Shown: positions 19,410-28,335 of the stretch, in pieces
How positions within the stretch are numbered: the stretch's first letter is position 1
How the letters are laid out: each line of letters begins with the position of its first letter
From: Rhodobacter sp.
GTDB taxonomy: Bacteria; Pseudomonadota; Alphaproteobacteria; Rhodobacterales; Rhodobacteraceae
NCBI GenBank assembly: GCA_022824145.1
Contig: JAJEAY010000145.1
Location: 1 to 58,188, forward strand
Reading direction: 5' to 3'
Length of the DNA: 58,188 nucleotides
Notes under the pieces: model-generated
The model's database searches: none
Seen by the model: the letters and a program-made list of their open reading frames with translations, nothing else
What the model was told of the DNA's origin: nothing
Program-made: the position numbers and the translations under genes

Positions 19410-20038
19410 AGTCGGAACTGATGCGTCCCGTCCTCATTGTTGTCGCCGGACCCAATGGCGCCGGGAAAACGTCTCTGACGCGGAACCTCCTGGCACATCA
19501 ATGGGTCGAAGGATGCCATTACATCAATCCAGACGACATCGCAAAAGACAGTTTCGGTGATTGGAACGATGAAGAGGCAGTCCTGAAAGCTGCACGAGAA
19601 GCAACAAGGCAGCGTTATGAATGCCTTGCGCAACGTTCATCCCTTGCATTTGAAACGGTTTTCTCAAGTTTGGAGAAGCTGGAATTCCTTCGGCACGCGA
19701 AAGATGCCGGTTTTTTCGTCAGGATGTTCTTCGTTGGAACGGATAATCCAGAGATCAATGGCAGGCGTGTCGCACGCCGCGTCATGGAAGGTGGACATGA
19801 TGTTCCGATTCAGAAGATCATCGCTCGTTTCGGCAGATCCATGGAAAACCTGGCAAAAGCTATTCCGGTATGCGATCGCGTCTATGTCTATGATAATTCG
19901 GTCGATTATCAGAACGCGCTATTGCAGTTTCGGACAGTCAACGGTGTCATTGAAAAGACATATGGAACAGAACATCGATGGGCCGAATTGATTCGTAAAT
20001 CTATCTTGAATGATCCATTCAGCCATTTTGAACCATAA
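19406..20038 (+). CDS. Zeta-toxin-like P-loop kinase (COG4185)
   Basis: A 210-residue P-loop protein. Walker A is AGPNGAGKTS (residues 14-23), followed by YINPDDIAKD, SLAFETVFSS, and RRVARRVMEGGHDVPIQKIIARF, the order seen in zeta-like ATPases annotated as predicted ABC-type ATPases. Zeta toxins phosphorylate UDP-N-acetylglucosamine and so block cell-wall synthesis; whether this member does so is not known. Translationally coupled to the small gene before it. A 9-bp hairpin follows the stop. Confidence 0.88.
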   Translation: MKSELMRPVLIVVAGPNGAGKTSLTRNLLAHQWVEGCHYINPDDIAKDSFGDWNDEEAVLKAAREATRQRYECLAQRSSLAFETVFSSLEKLEFLRHAKDAGFFVRMFFVGTDNPEINGRRVARRVMEGGHDVPIQKIIARFGRSMENLAKAIPVCDRVYVYDNSVDYQNALLQFRTVNGVIEKTYGTEHRWAELIRKSILNDPFSHFEP

Positions 20039-20042
20039 TGAG

Positions 20043-20067
20043 ATCCGAATTTTGGTCTAATTCGGAT
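20043..20067 (+). terminator. Hairpin after the toxin gene
   Basis: ATCCGAATT (20043-20051) and AATTCGGAT (20059-20067) form a perfect 9-bp stem with a 7-base loop, five bases after the zeta-like stop. No T-run follows, so it may be a weak terminator or an mRNA 3'-end stabiliser. Confidence 0.55.
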
Positions 20068-20237
20068 GCCTCTCAATCATCCGGAATTCTGAAACAATCG
20101 GTCGATGTCCGCAATTTTTCGGAGTGGCGATATACCAGTATCTGAAACTGCCTGCGCTGAAATCATAACCCAATGCGGGCGACAGAGTCTTCTGCGGTAT
20201 CCCAAACAGTTGGATGACCGACTTGTTGGAACACCGG

Positions 20238-21683
20238 CTATTCCGGTTCCGCCTGATAGACCCGTTTCTCGTCGCATGGAGCAACGCGCAGGATATTGGT
20301 GGTACCAGGCTCGTTGAAGGGAACCCCCGCGGTTACCACGATCTGGTCGCATTTGGACGCGAAACCATGCTCCCGCGCTGCGCGTACCGCTCGAATGACC
20401 GCTTGCTTGAACCGGCCCATCTCTCCGACCTCAATGCAGTGCGCTCCCCAGGTAAGGCACAGTCTCCGAGCAGTGCTCTTCAGACCCGCCATAGCGACGA
20501 TCGGCACTTTCGGGCGCTCGCGCGCCACCAGCGCCGCAGTCGTTCCGGACTGGGTGAAACAGAAAATGGCCTGTATGTCCGTTGTCTCGGCTATCTCCCG
20601 CGCCGCCGAAACAATTCCGTCCGCGACACTCTCTTTCCTTGCGCCGCGGGAAGCGGCGATGATGTCCCGGTAAGCGGGGTCGCTCTCGACCTCTAAGGCC
20701 ACGTTGTTCATCGTGTTCACGGCCTCGACCGGATAATTCCCCGCAGCGGATTCCGCCGAAAGCATTACCGCGTCCGCTCCTTCGTAGATTGCGGTCGCGA
20801 CATCCGACACCTCCGCCCGGGTCGGAACCGGGGAGGAAATCATGCTCTCCAGCATCTGCGTGGCTATGATCACCGGCTTCGCCGCAGCGCGCGACTTGTG
20901 AACCAGCTGCTTCTGAATGGGCGGAACGTTCTGGACAGGAAGCTCCACACCCAGATCGCCCCTTGCCACCATAATCCCGTCCGACGCCGCAAGTATGTCG
21001 TCGAATGCCCTCACAGCCGCTGGCTTTTCGACCTTCGTCATGACCGATGCACGGCCCTTCACAAGACCCTTGGCCTCCTGTACGTCCGCGGCCCGCTGCA
21101 CGAAAGAAAGAGCGATCCAGTCGACGCCCAGCGAGCAGGCAAAAGCAAGGTCCGCGCGGTCCTTGTCGGTCAACGCCGTTAGCGGAAGAACCACGTCCGG
21201 AACGTTGACGCCCTTGCGGTCGGAAATCTCGCCTCCAGCCACCACCCTGCATTCAGCGAATTCCGCGCCGCAGTTCTCGACCTCCAGCCGGATCTTCCCG
21301 TCATTGACCAGCAACTCTGTCCCGGGTGCCAACGCATCCAGAATCTCGCGATGCGGAAGGCAGGCACGGGATGCGCTTCCGGGCGTTTCATCAAGATCGA
21401 AACGGAACTTCTGTCCCTCCTTCAGTGTTTCGCTTCCGTTTGCGAACACCCCGCAGCGCAGCTTTGGTCCCTGGAGATCGGCAATGATGGCAATCGGTCT
21501 GCCAGTGTCTTCCTCCACCTTGCGCACGGTCGCATGGAGAGTCTGGAAAGCGGCGTGGTCGCCATGGCTCATGTTCAGGCGGAACACGTCCGCTCCGGCC
21601 TCGAACAGCGCCCGAACCGTTTCATAGCTGTCGGATGCCGGACCTAAGGTGGCGACAATTTTCACGTTTCTGAAACGTCTCAT
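20238..21683 (-). CDS. pyk: Pyruvate kinase
   Basis: The last enzyme of glycolysis, transferring phosphate from phosphoenolpyruvate to ADP. 481 residues. Visible blocks: MRRFRNVKIVATLGPASDSY, FRLNMSHGDH, the active-site TKVEKPAAVRAFDDILAASD, and GIMVARGDLGVELP, followed by TQMLESMISSPVPTRAEVSD. The C-terminal domain ends in GVPFNEPGTTNILRV, close to the allosteric region. ATG at 21683 fits the family N-terminus. It is the first core gene after the island and is divergent from the N-formylglutamate amidohydrolase gene. Confidence 0.97.
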   Translation of the reverse strand: MRRFRNVKIVATLGPASDSYETVRALFEAGADVFRLNMSHGDHAAFQTLHATVRKVEEDTGRPIAIIADLQGPKLRCGVFANGSETLKEGQKFRFDLDETPGSASRACLPHREILDALAPGTELLVNDGKIRLEVENCGAEFAECRVVAGGEISDRKGVNVPDVVLPLTALTDKDRADLAFACSLGVDWIALSFVQRAADVQEAKGLVKGRASVMTKVEKPAAVRAFDDILAASDGIMVARGDLGVELPVQNVPPIQKQLVHKSRAAAKPVIIATQMLESMISSPVPTRAEVSDVATAIYEGADAVMLSAESAAGNYPVEAVNTMNNVALEVESDPAYRDIIAASRGARKESVADGIVSAAREIAETTDIQAIFCFTQSGTTAALVARERPKVPIVAMAGLKSTARRLCLTWGAHCIEVGEMGRFKQAVIRAVRAAREHGFASKCDQIVVTAGVPFNEPGTTNILRVAPCDEKRVYQAEPE

Positions 21684-21808
21684 GGAATCTCCCGCATACC
21701 GCTGCCGCAGCCTTGCCGGCGCGTCGGGGTCTCTATGGAACGAATCCATGCATCTGGCAACCGGGACAACTGGCGTTATCCCGAATTCGCCTCTATTCTT
21801 CGGATCTC

Positions 21809-22576
21809 ATGAGAGACGAGGTCCAAACTTCTTTTCCGGCCTTCGAGGTCATTGGCAGGGACCGATCCGGTCCCTGGCTGATTACGTGCGACCATGCGAG
21901 CAATGTGGTGCCCCCGTCAGTCTGCGGCGGCGATCTAGGCGTTTCTCCCGTCGAAATGGGTCGCCACATCGCCTATGATATCGGAGCCGCGGAGGTGACA
22001 CGGATTCTGTCCCGCCTCCTGAATGCGCCCGCAATCCTATGTTCTTTTTCCCGTTTGGTCATAGACCCCAATCGAGGCGAGCATGATCCCACGTTGCTGA
22101 TGCAGCTGAGCGACGGAACGGTTATCGAAGGAAACCGCAGAATCGACACTGCGGAACGGGAACGTCGGCTCGACCTGTTCTATCGGCCGTACCACGCGGA
22201 AATCTCGACCTTGGCCAACATGGCGCCAGACCCATTCGTCTATCTCGCCGTCCACAGTTTTGCCCCAAGCCTTAACGCCCGGCCCGCTCGCCCTTGGGAT
22301 ATCGGCGTGCTCTTCTCAAGCGAGGACGAAAGGTTTGCGCTGCCATTGATCGAGCGTCTTGAGGAAGAGCCTGATATCTGCGTGGGACGGAACGAGCCCT
22401 ATTCGGGCGTTCTTCATGGAGACAGCGTTGATCGCCATGCCCTGCGCTTCGGTCGGCCCAATGCCTTGATCGAGATTCGCCATGACCTGATCGGAACCAG
22501 TGAGGACCAGCGTGCGTGGGCCACAAGGCTCGCTCCGATTCTGGCCGACGCGCTTGAACGCTCGGACATCCGGTAG
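21809..22576 (+). CDS. N-formylglutamate amidohydrolase family protein
   Basis: A 255-residue metal-dependent hydrolase. The motifs CDHASNVVPP, MGRHIAYDIGAAEVTR, LVIDPNRGEHDPTLL and VHSFAPSL are those of the FGase family, which in histidine breakdown releases formate and glutamate from N-formylglutamate. No hut genes are nearby, and short members like this one can act on other N-formyl amino acids, so the substrate is open. The ATG at 21809 matches the start of similarity. Confidence 0.9.
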   Translation: MRDEVQTSFPAFEVIGRDRSGPWLITCDHASNVVPPSVCGGDLGVSPVEMGRHIAYDIGAAEVTRILSRLLNAPAILCSFSRLVIDPNRGEHDPTLLMQLSDGTVIEGNRRIDTAERERRLDLFYRPYHAEISTLANMAPDPFVYLAVHSFAPSLNARPARPWDIGVLFSSEDERFALPLIERLEEEPDICVGRNEPYSGVLHGDSVDRHALRFGRPNALIEIRHDLIGTSEDQRAWATRLAPILADALERSDIR

Positions 22577-22670
22577 ATGCGCCACGCGTGCCGATCAATG
22601 CCAGATCACCGCGCCTGCCGCTGATTCAATCCATGCAATGAATGTGACTGGACCAACAGAGGAGACATCG

Positions 22671-22979
22671 ATGGAAGATCAAACCCGTATCGAACTCGAA
22701 GCCGCTACGTATCGGCGCCTTAGAGAGCACCTGATGGAAAAACGCCCTGACGTCCAGAACATAGACCTCATGAATCTTGCCGGTTTCTGCCGGAATTGCC
22801 TGTCCCGCTGGTATCAGGAAGCTGCGAACGAGCGTGGCATCGAAATGACGAAGGACGAGGGGCGCGGACTCTTCTATGGCATGCCGTTCAGCGACTGGAA
22901 GGCCAGATACCAGACCGAAGCAAGTGAAGGGCAGCTATCAGCCTTCGCTGCTGCACATGAAGCAAAGGATGAAGACTGA
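22671..22979 (+). CDS. DUF1244 family protein
   Basis: A 102-residue protein: MEDQTRIELEAATYRRLREHL, then NLAGFCRNCLSRWYQEAA and KDEGRGLFYGMPFSDWKARYQ. This conserved CRNC...YGMP pattern defines DUF1244, a small family frequent in proteobacteria without known function. ATG at 22671 after AGGAGA. It follows the amidohydrolase by 94 bases in the same direction, and the pair may be cotranscribed. Confidence 0.92.
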   Translation: MEDQTRIELEAATYRRLREHLMEKRPDVQNIDLMNLAGFCRNCLSRWYQEAANERGIEMTKDEGRGLFYGMPFSDWKARYQTEASEGQLSAFAAAHEAKDED

Positions 22980-23040
22980 AGGCCGAGTCCTTCAGACCGT
23001 TGGCTGGCGCTGGTTAACGAACTCCCCGACGGAAGGGCTG

Positions 23041-23433
23041 CTATCGATCCGGCAGTACGGCCTGATCGATGAAGAATATATCCGTCAGCAGCGCCCGCAG
23101 CGCGATCAGCCCGTTGGTATTGTCAACCATCATTGAGGAGACCGATGACCGCTTGAGCAGCAGACCGATGACAGCTTTCGCAGTGGCGATATCGCCACGC
23201 ACGCGGTCCGTGAACGCACCGTCATCTCCAAGACCTTGGGCAATCGCCGCATCCATGTCGCTCAATGCCGAATCGAGTCGTTTTAGGTACTGGCGGATCT
23301 GACTTTCGCCGCCACCTTCCTGAACCTCCCGCGACCTACCCTGTGCGGCATAGGCCAGCATGAACTCATAGGCTTCCTCTATCCGGTCGAACGCGTCGCG
23401 AAGCGAAGCGGCCTGTGCGGTGCGGTTGTTCAT
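23041..23433 (-). CDS. Hypothetical protein, last gene of the molybdenum hydroxylase operon
   Basis: A 130-residue, mainly helical soluble protein (FDRIEEAYEFMLAYAAQGR, QIRQYLKRLDSALSDMDAAI), without cysteine clusters or a signal peptide. I do not recognise a family. Its ATG at 23433 overlaps the cytochrome b stop by ATGA and has GAGAGGAA upstream, so it is very likely translated with the operon and may serve assembly or maturation of the complex (inference). Confidence 0.75.
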   Translation of the reverse strand: MNNRTAQAASLRDAFDRIEEAYEFMLAYAAQGRSREVQEGGGESQIRQYLKRLDSALSDMDAAIAQGLGDDGAFTDRVRGDIATAKAVIGLLLKRSSVSSMMVDNTNGLIALRALLTDIFFIDQAVLPDR

Positions 23434-24032
23434 CGACGTGTTCCTCTCGCATTTTCCGGGCCAGCACCCGAGATCATCGAGCGCAGATATTCCCGGTGTT
23501 CTGGTATCAATGCGAAATACACGTGAACGATAAACAGGAACAGCAGAAGCATCGAGGCGGCCCCGTGCAGCACGTAAACCACTCCCCAGGACTGGTCCGA
23601 CAGAATGCTCGGATCACGCCGCCAGAACGTCGTATCGATTTTCGCGAGCATCAAAAGGCCAGTGGCTGTCAGAACAAGCACAGTCAATGCCGCAATGGCA
23701 TGATAGGCTTTCTGAAGCGCGTCGTATTTCGCGGGCCGCAGGCCTTCGTGTCCGGAATTGCGTAGGCCGTGCGCCACTTCCCGTAAGTCATCGGAGTCAG
23801 GAACCATCTCCCTGATGCCATGCACGGCAAGCACGCGCCAGACATGGAAGGCAATAGCGAGTGTCAGCGCAACGCCTGCAATCCAATGCAGAGGAACCCA
23901 GTCAAAGCGAAGTCCCAGGATTGGCAGGAACGCCGATGCGCCGAGCGTCACGACGGCAGCCGCCATAAACCAATGAAACAGCCGGTCGGGCAGTCTGTGA
24001 CGGATGCCCGTTGATCCGTGATTCCTTTGCAT
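23430..24032 (-). CDS. Membrane cytochrome b (b561/FdnI-like)
   Basis: A 200-residue integral membrane protein with four predicted helices (about 21-42, 47-70, 108-130, 150-178). Histidines at 20, 49, 63, 111, 156 and 170 lie at helix ends and can supply ligands for two b hemes, as in the cytochrome b subunits of formate dehydrogenase, hydrogenase and b561. RLPDRLFHWFMAAAVVTLG is the typical first-helix sequence. In this operon it is the obvious candidate to accept electrons from the exported molybdenum hydroxylase and deliver them to quinone. ATG at 24032. Confidence 0.87.
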   Translation of the reverse strand: MQRNHGSTGIRHRLPDRLFHWFMAAAVVTLGASAFLPILGLRFDWVPLHWIAGVALTLAIAFHVWRVLAVHGIREMVPDSDDLREVAHGLRNSGHEGLRPAKYDALQKAYHAIAALTVLVLTATGLLMLAKIDTTFWRRDPSILSDQSWGVVYVLHGAASMLLLFLFIVHVYFALIPEHREYLRSMISGAGPENARGTRR

Positions 24033-24083
24033 GGGTATTTGAATCCCTGAACAGCAGGTGATGAACTTGCGCAGCGCGGAACC

Positions 24084-24230
24084 CTAGCCGTCCCTTCGCA
24101 TCAGCCGCAGCAAAGCATGCGTCGCGATGACAGCAATCGCCGCGACAACCGGAAGCCAAAGCCACTCCCAGTTCACGCCGACAAGCATGCTTTGCCCAAA
24201 GGCATCCTGCTGGTGGCGCAGAATGGGCAT
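24084..24230 (-). CDS. 48-residue single-span membrane protein
   Basis: A short frame in the gap between the FAD subunit and the cytochrome b gene. It begins ATG at 24230, five bases after the FAD-subunit stop (24235). It reads MPILRHQQDAFGQSMLVG, then NWEWLWLPVVAAIAVIATHAL and the positively charged end LLRLMRRDG. That is one transmembrane helix with a basic cytoplasmic tail, so the N-terminus would face the periplasm. Position within a tight operon and clean topology argue that it is real: a likely anchor or small subunit of the complex. I know of no family. Confidence 0.65.
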   Translation of the reverse strand: MPILRHQQDAFGQSMLVGVNWEWLWLPVVAAIAVIATHALLRLMRRDG

Positions 24231-24234
24231 CCAG

Positions 24235-25221
24235 TCAGGCAAGCGACCTAACTGCGCGCGCCGCCAGGTTTTCCATCAGAGGTATCTTGAAATGGTTGTA
24301 GTTGAGAGGCTGCGCACCGCTTGCCGCAACCCGCTTGACAAGCGATTCCAGATCCTCCCCGGGAACCTCGCCTTTGACAAGATCTTCCACGTCGGTGAGT
24401 CGCCGCGGCGTGCACTGAACCGCGCCGCAGACCATTGAGACATCGCCGATCCTGTCGCCTTCCATATGCGCCGCCATCGCGACATTCACGAGCGCGAAAT
24501 CCCAGACGTTTCGGTCAGCAACCTTTTCGAAGTACTGCGACGATCCCGCCCATTTTTCCGGAATGCGGATTCCAAGAAGCACATCGGTTGGCTCCAGTGA
24601 CGTCATGCGTTCAATGTCGATTTCGGGACCGATGAAAAATTCACCTGCGGAAATCTCGCGTTCGCGCCTTCGGCCCTGAATGTGGAACGTAGCCTCAAGC
24701 GCCGTAAGCGCGACCCCGGTATCCGACGGCGTCACCGCTACGCAGCGGCTTGCCTCAAAGAGCGTGTGCTCTCTGTTCATCGCTGTTGGCGTGTTCGCGT
24801 AACAGGTGTTTCCACCCGCCCGGTAGCAGGGAAAGCCGTCACGGTAATAGACACAGCGGGTGTCCTGGGCAACGTTGCCGCCGATTGTGCCGGCATTGCG
24901 TATCTGTGGAGACGCAACGTTCGCGGCCGCCTCGGCCAAGGCCGGGAATCGGCTCCTTACCAAATCGCTGTCCGCCACTTCGGTCAGCGTGGTTGTCGCT
25001 CCGATATAAAGACCTCCGCCGTCTTCCTGGATTCCGCTGAGGTCCGGAATTCCCGAAATATCGACAAGCACCGAGGGCTGCATCACGCGGTGCTTGAACC
25101 AGTCCAGGCTGTCTTTGCCGCCAGCGATGACCCAGGCATCATCATGCTCACCAAGAAGCTCCTGTGCATCCGCGACAGTCGCAGGCTGGAAAAGCTCGAA
25201 GCTGTGCATCACATCTGTCAT
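24235..25221 (-). CDS. FAD-binding subunit of molybdenum hydroxylase, four-Cys type
   Basis: A 328-residue medium subunit of the xanthine dehydrogenase family. FAD-binding motifs are VIAGGKDSLD and ATTTLTEV, and NAGTIGGNVAQD. Directly after comes an insertion with Cys123, Cys132, Cys140 and Cys160 (CVYYRDGFPC...C...SRC). Four cysteines at this place bind a [4Fe-4S] cluster in PaoB and in the 4-hydroxybenzoyl-CoA reductase beta subunit, so an extra cluster is expected here. ATG at 25221 after GGGAGG. Third gene of the operon. Confidence 0.92.
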   Translation of the reverse strand: MTDVMHSFELFQPATVADAQELLGEHDDAWVIAGGKDSLDWFKHRVMQPSVLVDISGIPDLSGIQEDGGGLYIGATTTLTEVADSDLVRSRFPALAEAAANVASPQIRNAGTIGGNVAQDTRCVYYRDGFPCYRAGGNTCYANTPTAMNREHTLFEASRCVAVTPSDTGVALTALEATFHIQGRRREREISAGEFFIGPEIDIERMTSLEPTDVLLGIRIPEKWAGSSQYFEKVADRNVWDFALVNVAMAAHMEGDRIGDVSMVCGAVQCTPRRLTDVEDLVKGEVPGEDLESLVKRVAASGAQPLNYNHFKIPLMENLAARAVRSLA

Positions 25222-25242
25222 GTCTCTATCCTCCCCTGCCTG

Positions 25243-27648
25243 TCACACAGTGTTTGTTGCAAGCGGTTTGTGCGACTGTGGCCGACCGTTCGCCGCGTTG
25301 ATGATCATGTCGGTAACGACCGGTGTTCGGTTGAACAGGTGCCCCCCAAGCGCGTCGGAAATCGCGTTGATCAGCGCTGCCGAGGCGCATCCTTCCAACG
25401 GCTCTCCGATTCCTTTCATCCCCATGGGATTCTGCGGATCGGGCTGGTCCACCGCTGACCAACCCATGCTGGCGGGAACATCGAGATAGCTGTGGGGTTT
25501 CGCCAGATAGAGCGATCTTGCGTTCGGCCGTCCATATGCCGGATCGTAGACATGGCGCTCGGTCGTCGCCAGACCGAACCCCATGACGGCGCCGCCGCTC
25601 GTCTGCGCGGCAAGACCCTTCGGATGAATGACCGTACCGCAGTCCGAAACGCCAACATAGTCAAGAATCTCGACCTTTCCGGTTTCGACATCGACATCCA
25701 CCTCGACGAAGCCAGCGGCCAACGCCGGAACCGTGCCCTCCTTGGGCAACGTATCCTTAGCGACTCCGATCAGGCCGGTTCCGGCAATTCCGGCGACGGC
25801 GCCTTTGGTCATCGGATTGATGTCTTCCGGCACTTCATGGCCCGCGAACTTGCCACCCATTTCAATAGCTGCCTGTGCAGCTTCGGCAAAAGTCATTGCG
25901 GCCGCGCCGTTCGTTACAGTCTCGTCCTTGACTTCATAGTCATCGGGAGCGCCGCCCAACGTTGCCGCTGCGACTTCTTTCAGCTTTGCGACAGCGTCCA
26001 TTGCCGCAACATAGTTGGTGCGCGTCATAGTGAAGTTCGTGTTCGAGCCGAACTGGCCGAGATTCCACGGAATGTGCTTCAGCGTACCCCCTCGCTCGAT
26101 CACAACGCGGTCCCAGTCGTATCCCAGAACCTCGGCGGCGACACGGCTGGTGGATGCATAGGAATATGTTCCCAGATTGCCGACGCCAGTATGGACGTGG
26201 AGGATTCCGTCAGGGGTTATCCGAACAAGTCCATCGAACCCGTTCGCGCCAGCGGAATGGTATGCGCTGGCCACTCCGTAGCCTCGGACCTTTGATCCGC
26301 TGCGCATTCCGGACTGGCTGGAACGCATGGCCCAATTGAATTCTTCGGCGCCCTTCTCCAATGCCTCTTTCAGATACGCCGACGTCACCGGGCCCTGTTT
26401 GGCGCCGATCTTGGCGTCAGCCCCTCCGTCTCCCGGTGCGTTCAGCACTCGAAGCGCAACCCGGTCGATGCCCAATTCGCGCGCGGCCTTGTCAAAGAGT
26501 GGCTCGAACATGTTCGCGGCCTGGTTTTCGCCAGGGCCACGCTGTGCGCCTTTCGGAACCGTATTGGTGAGCACCGGAACGGCGCGGAAGCGCATGCTTT
26601 CCGGCTGGAATACGATAGTGGTCGCGATTCCCACATTGTTGAAGTCCCAAAATCCGCTGGTCGGCCCAACGTCCTGAACAACATAGACATCCGCCGCAAG
26701 CAGTTGGCCGTTTTCGGCGAAACCGAACTTCGCGTGCCCCTGGAAGCCGGAGCGCGCCATGCCGTTGTCGTATTCCTCGTTGCGGCTGACCCGTAGCAGG
26801 CAGGGACGGCCGCCGATCTTTTTCGACACCAGCGCCGGAAGAGCCATAAGCGGATAGGCAGCTGCCTTGCCGCCAAAGCCGCCGCCGCAGAACTCAGCGA
26901 CGAAAACCAGATCGCTCGGTGCAATCCCGATCATGTTTGCAAGACCGGGCTGCGCGAAGGCTGTCGACTGCGTCGAGCCCCAGACATGGCACTTTCCGTT
27001 TTCCCAGTATGCCGCCGCCGAACGGGGTTCCATTGCATGGTGGGAATTTGTGGCATGGACCATGCTTTCCTCGACGATGACCTTCGATCGTCCGAAGCCG
27101 TCCTCGATATCGCCAAATGCCCATTCCGATACCGCCGCACCGCGGGGCAGCTCACCGTCGCCAGCTAGCGCGAAGTCCTTTGCGGTCCATTTGACCGTCT
27201 GAAAATCGATTCCTCGCCCCGCGACGTTTCCACCAGTAAGTGCGTCAGCGCTGCCCGGCTTGAGGCTCTCGAGGGGATCGACCACGAACGGAAGGAGTTC
27301 CATGTCCACACGGACCCGTGCCACGGCATCAGCTGCCGCCTGCTCGGTCTCGGCAGCGACAGCAACAATCGGCGCTCCGTACCAAGTGGGTTCGTTCGAG
27401 AGAATAGGAAAGCCGGTCGGCCCTGGCTGCTTGATGTCGTCAGGCACCAACGCTGTCAGGAAACCAGGCACCTTCTCAGCTTCGCTCAGGTCAATTGAGT
27501 TGACCTTTCCATGCGGCATGGGTGAGCCGTAAAACTTGATGTGCGCCATTCCGTCAGCACGGAAATCCTCGGCGTATTTCGCGGCGCCAGTGACCTTGGC
27601 TTCAAGATCCGGCGGTGTGAAGTCTTTTCCAATCAGTTTGTAGGCCAT
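25243..27648 (-). CDS. Molybdopterin-binding catalytic subunit, xanthine dehydrogenase family
   Basis: The 801-residue large subunit. The N-terminal domain has the family hammerhead (GKDFTPPDLEAKVTGAAKYAED). The cofactor domain has FCGGGFGGK and, at the end, MGMKGIGEPLEGCASAAL, where Glu749 corresponds to the catalytic base that activates the Mo-bound water. Oxidation of an aldehyde or heteroaromatic is expected, but the substrate is unknown. It has no signal peptide; co-export with the Tat-tagged small subunit is the known mode for PaoABC-type enzymes. ATG at 27648, four bases from the small-subunit stop. Confidence 0.93.
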   Translation of the reverse strand: MAYKLIGKDFTPPDLEAKVTGAAKYAEDFRADGMAHIKFYGSPMPHGKVNSIDLSEAEKVPGFLTALVPDDIKQPGPTGFPILSNEPTWYGAPIVAVAAETEQAAADAVARVRVDMELLPFVVDPLESLKPGSADALTGGNVAGRGIDFQTVKWTAKDFALAGDGELPRGAAVSEWAFGDIEDGFGRSKVIVEESMVHATNSHHAMEPRSAAAYWENGKCHVWGSTQSTAFAQPGLANMIGIAPSDLVFVAEFCGGGFGGKAAAYPLMALPALVSKKIGGRPCLLRVSRNEEYDNGMARSGFQGHAKFGFAENGQLLAADVYVVQDVGPTSGFWDFNNVGIATTIVFQPESMRFRAVPVLTNTVPKGAQRGPGENQAANMFEPLFDKAARELGIDRVALRVLNAPGDGGADAKIGAKQGPVTSAYLKEALEKGAEEFNWAMRSSQSGMRSGSKVRGYGVASAYHSAGANGFDGLVRITPDGILHVHTGVGNLGTYSYASTSRVAAEVLGYDWDRVVIERGGTLKHIPWNLGQFGSNTNFTMTRTNYVAAMDAVAKLKEVAAATLGGAPDDYEVKDETVTNGAAAMTFAEAAQAAIEMGGKFAGHEVPEDINPMTKGAVAGIAGTGLIGVAKDTLPKEGTVPALAAGFVEVDVDVETGKVEILDYVGVSDCGTVIHPKGLAAQTSGGAVMGFGLATTERHVYDPAYGRPNARSLYLAKPHSYLDVPASMGWSAVDQPDPQNPMGMKGIGEPLEGCASAALINAISDALGGHLFNRTPVVTDMIINAANGRPQSHKPLATNTV

Positions 27649-27651
27649 GGC

Positions 27652-28335
27652 TCAGACCCTCTCTGCGGCTTTCATGACACCGCGCAAATAGTGATCGTAG
27701 GCACCGCATCGACAGATATTGCCCGACAATGCCTGCCGGGCCTCGTCAATCGTTGGCTTAGGGTTTCGGTTCAGCAGCGCAACGGCTGACACGACCTGAC
27801 CAGGCGTGCAGAAGCCGCATTGCGGTCCGATCTCGTCGATGAATGCCTGCTGTACAGGGTGCAGCGTTCCATCGTCGTGTGCCACCCCTTCGACGGTTAC
27901 TATCTCACGGCCTCGGACCCGGTGGGTCAGGGTGGAGCAGGAGTAGATGGTGATACCATCCGCCATGACGGTGCAGGCTCCGCACTCCGCCTGATTGCAG
28001 CCGATCTTTGTCCCGGTGAGGCCGATCCGGTAGCGAATTGTGGTTGCCAGCGTTTCGTTCGGCGGCACGTCGAGACGGTGGGTTCGTCCATTCACTGTAA
28101 GCGAGACCATCCGCTCCACTGCCCTTGCATCCGCTCGCGCCGAAGTGGTCGTAGAGAACAGATAGCCAGCTCCTGCGATGACAGTTCCCGAGCAGACTAC
28201 ACCCCGCAGGAAGTTCCGGCGGGACATGTGCAGTGGCTTCCACGGCTTGATATCGTCACCGCAAGGACCGATTTCCTTGATAGCCGGGCCAGGATCGTAG
28301 TCGATCGTCGGATCATAAGGTCCGTATTTGTCCAT
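27652..28335 (-). CDS. Tat-exported [2Fe-2S] subunit of molybdenum hydroxylase
   Basis: A 227-residue small subunit. Residues 38-44, SRRNFLR, are a twin-arginine motif followed by a hydrophobic stretch ([16 protein letters not shown]) and ARADA cleavage region; an unusual 36-residue polar extension precedes it. The plant-type [2Fe-2S] cluster uses Cys113, 118, 121 and 133 (CNQAECGAC...C), the second cluster Cys173, 176, 208 and 210 (CGFC...CRC). ATG at 28335 with GGAGG upstream; an in-frame start at 28401 lacks a ribosome site. First gene of the operon, so the promoter lies in 28336-28500. The complex should work in the periplasm. Confidence 0.93.
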   Translation of the reverse strand: MDKYGPYDPTIDYDPGPAIKEIGPCGDDIKPWKPLHMSRRNFLRGVVCSGTVIAGAGYLFSTTTSARADARAVERMVSLTVNGRTHRLDVPPNETLATTIRYRIGLTGTKIGCNQAECGACTVMADGITIYSCSTLTHRVRGREIVTVEGVAHDDGTLHPVQQAFIDEIGPQCGFCTPGQVVSAVALLNRNPKPTIDEARQALSGNICRCGAYDHYLRGVMKAAERV

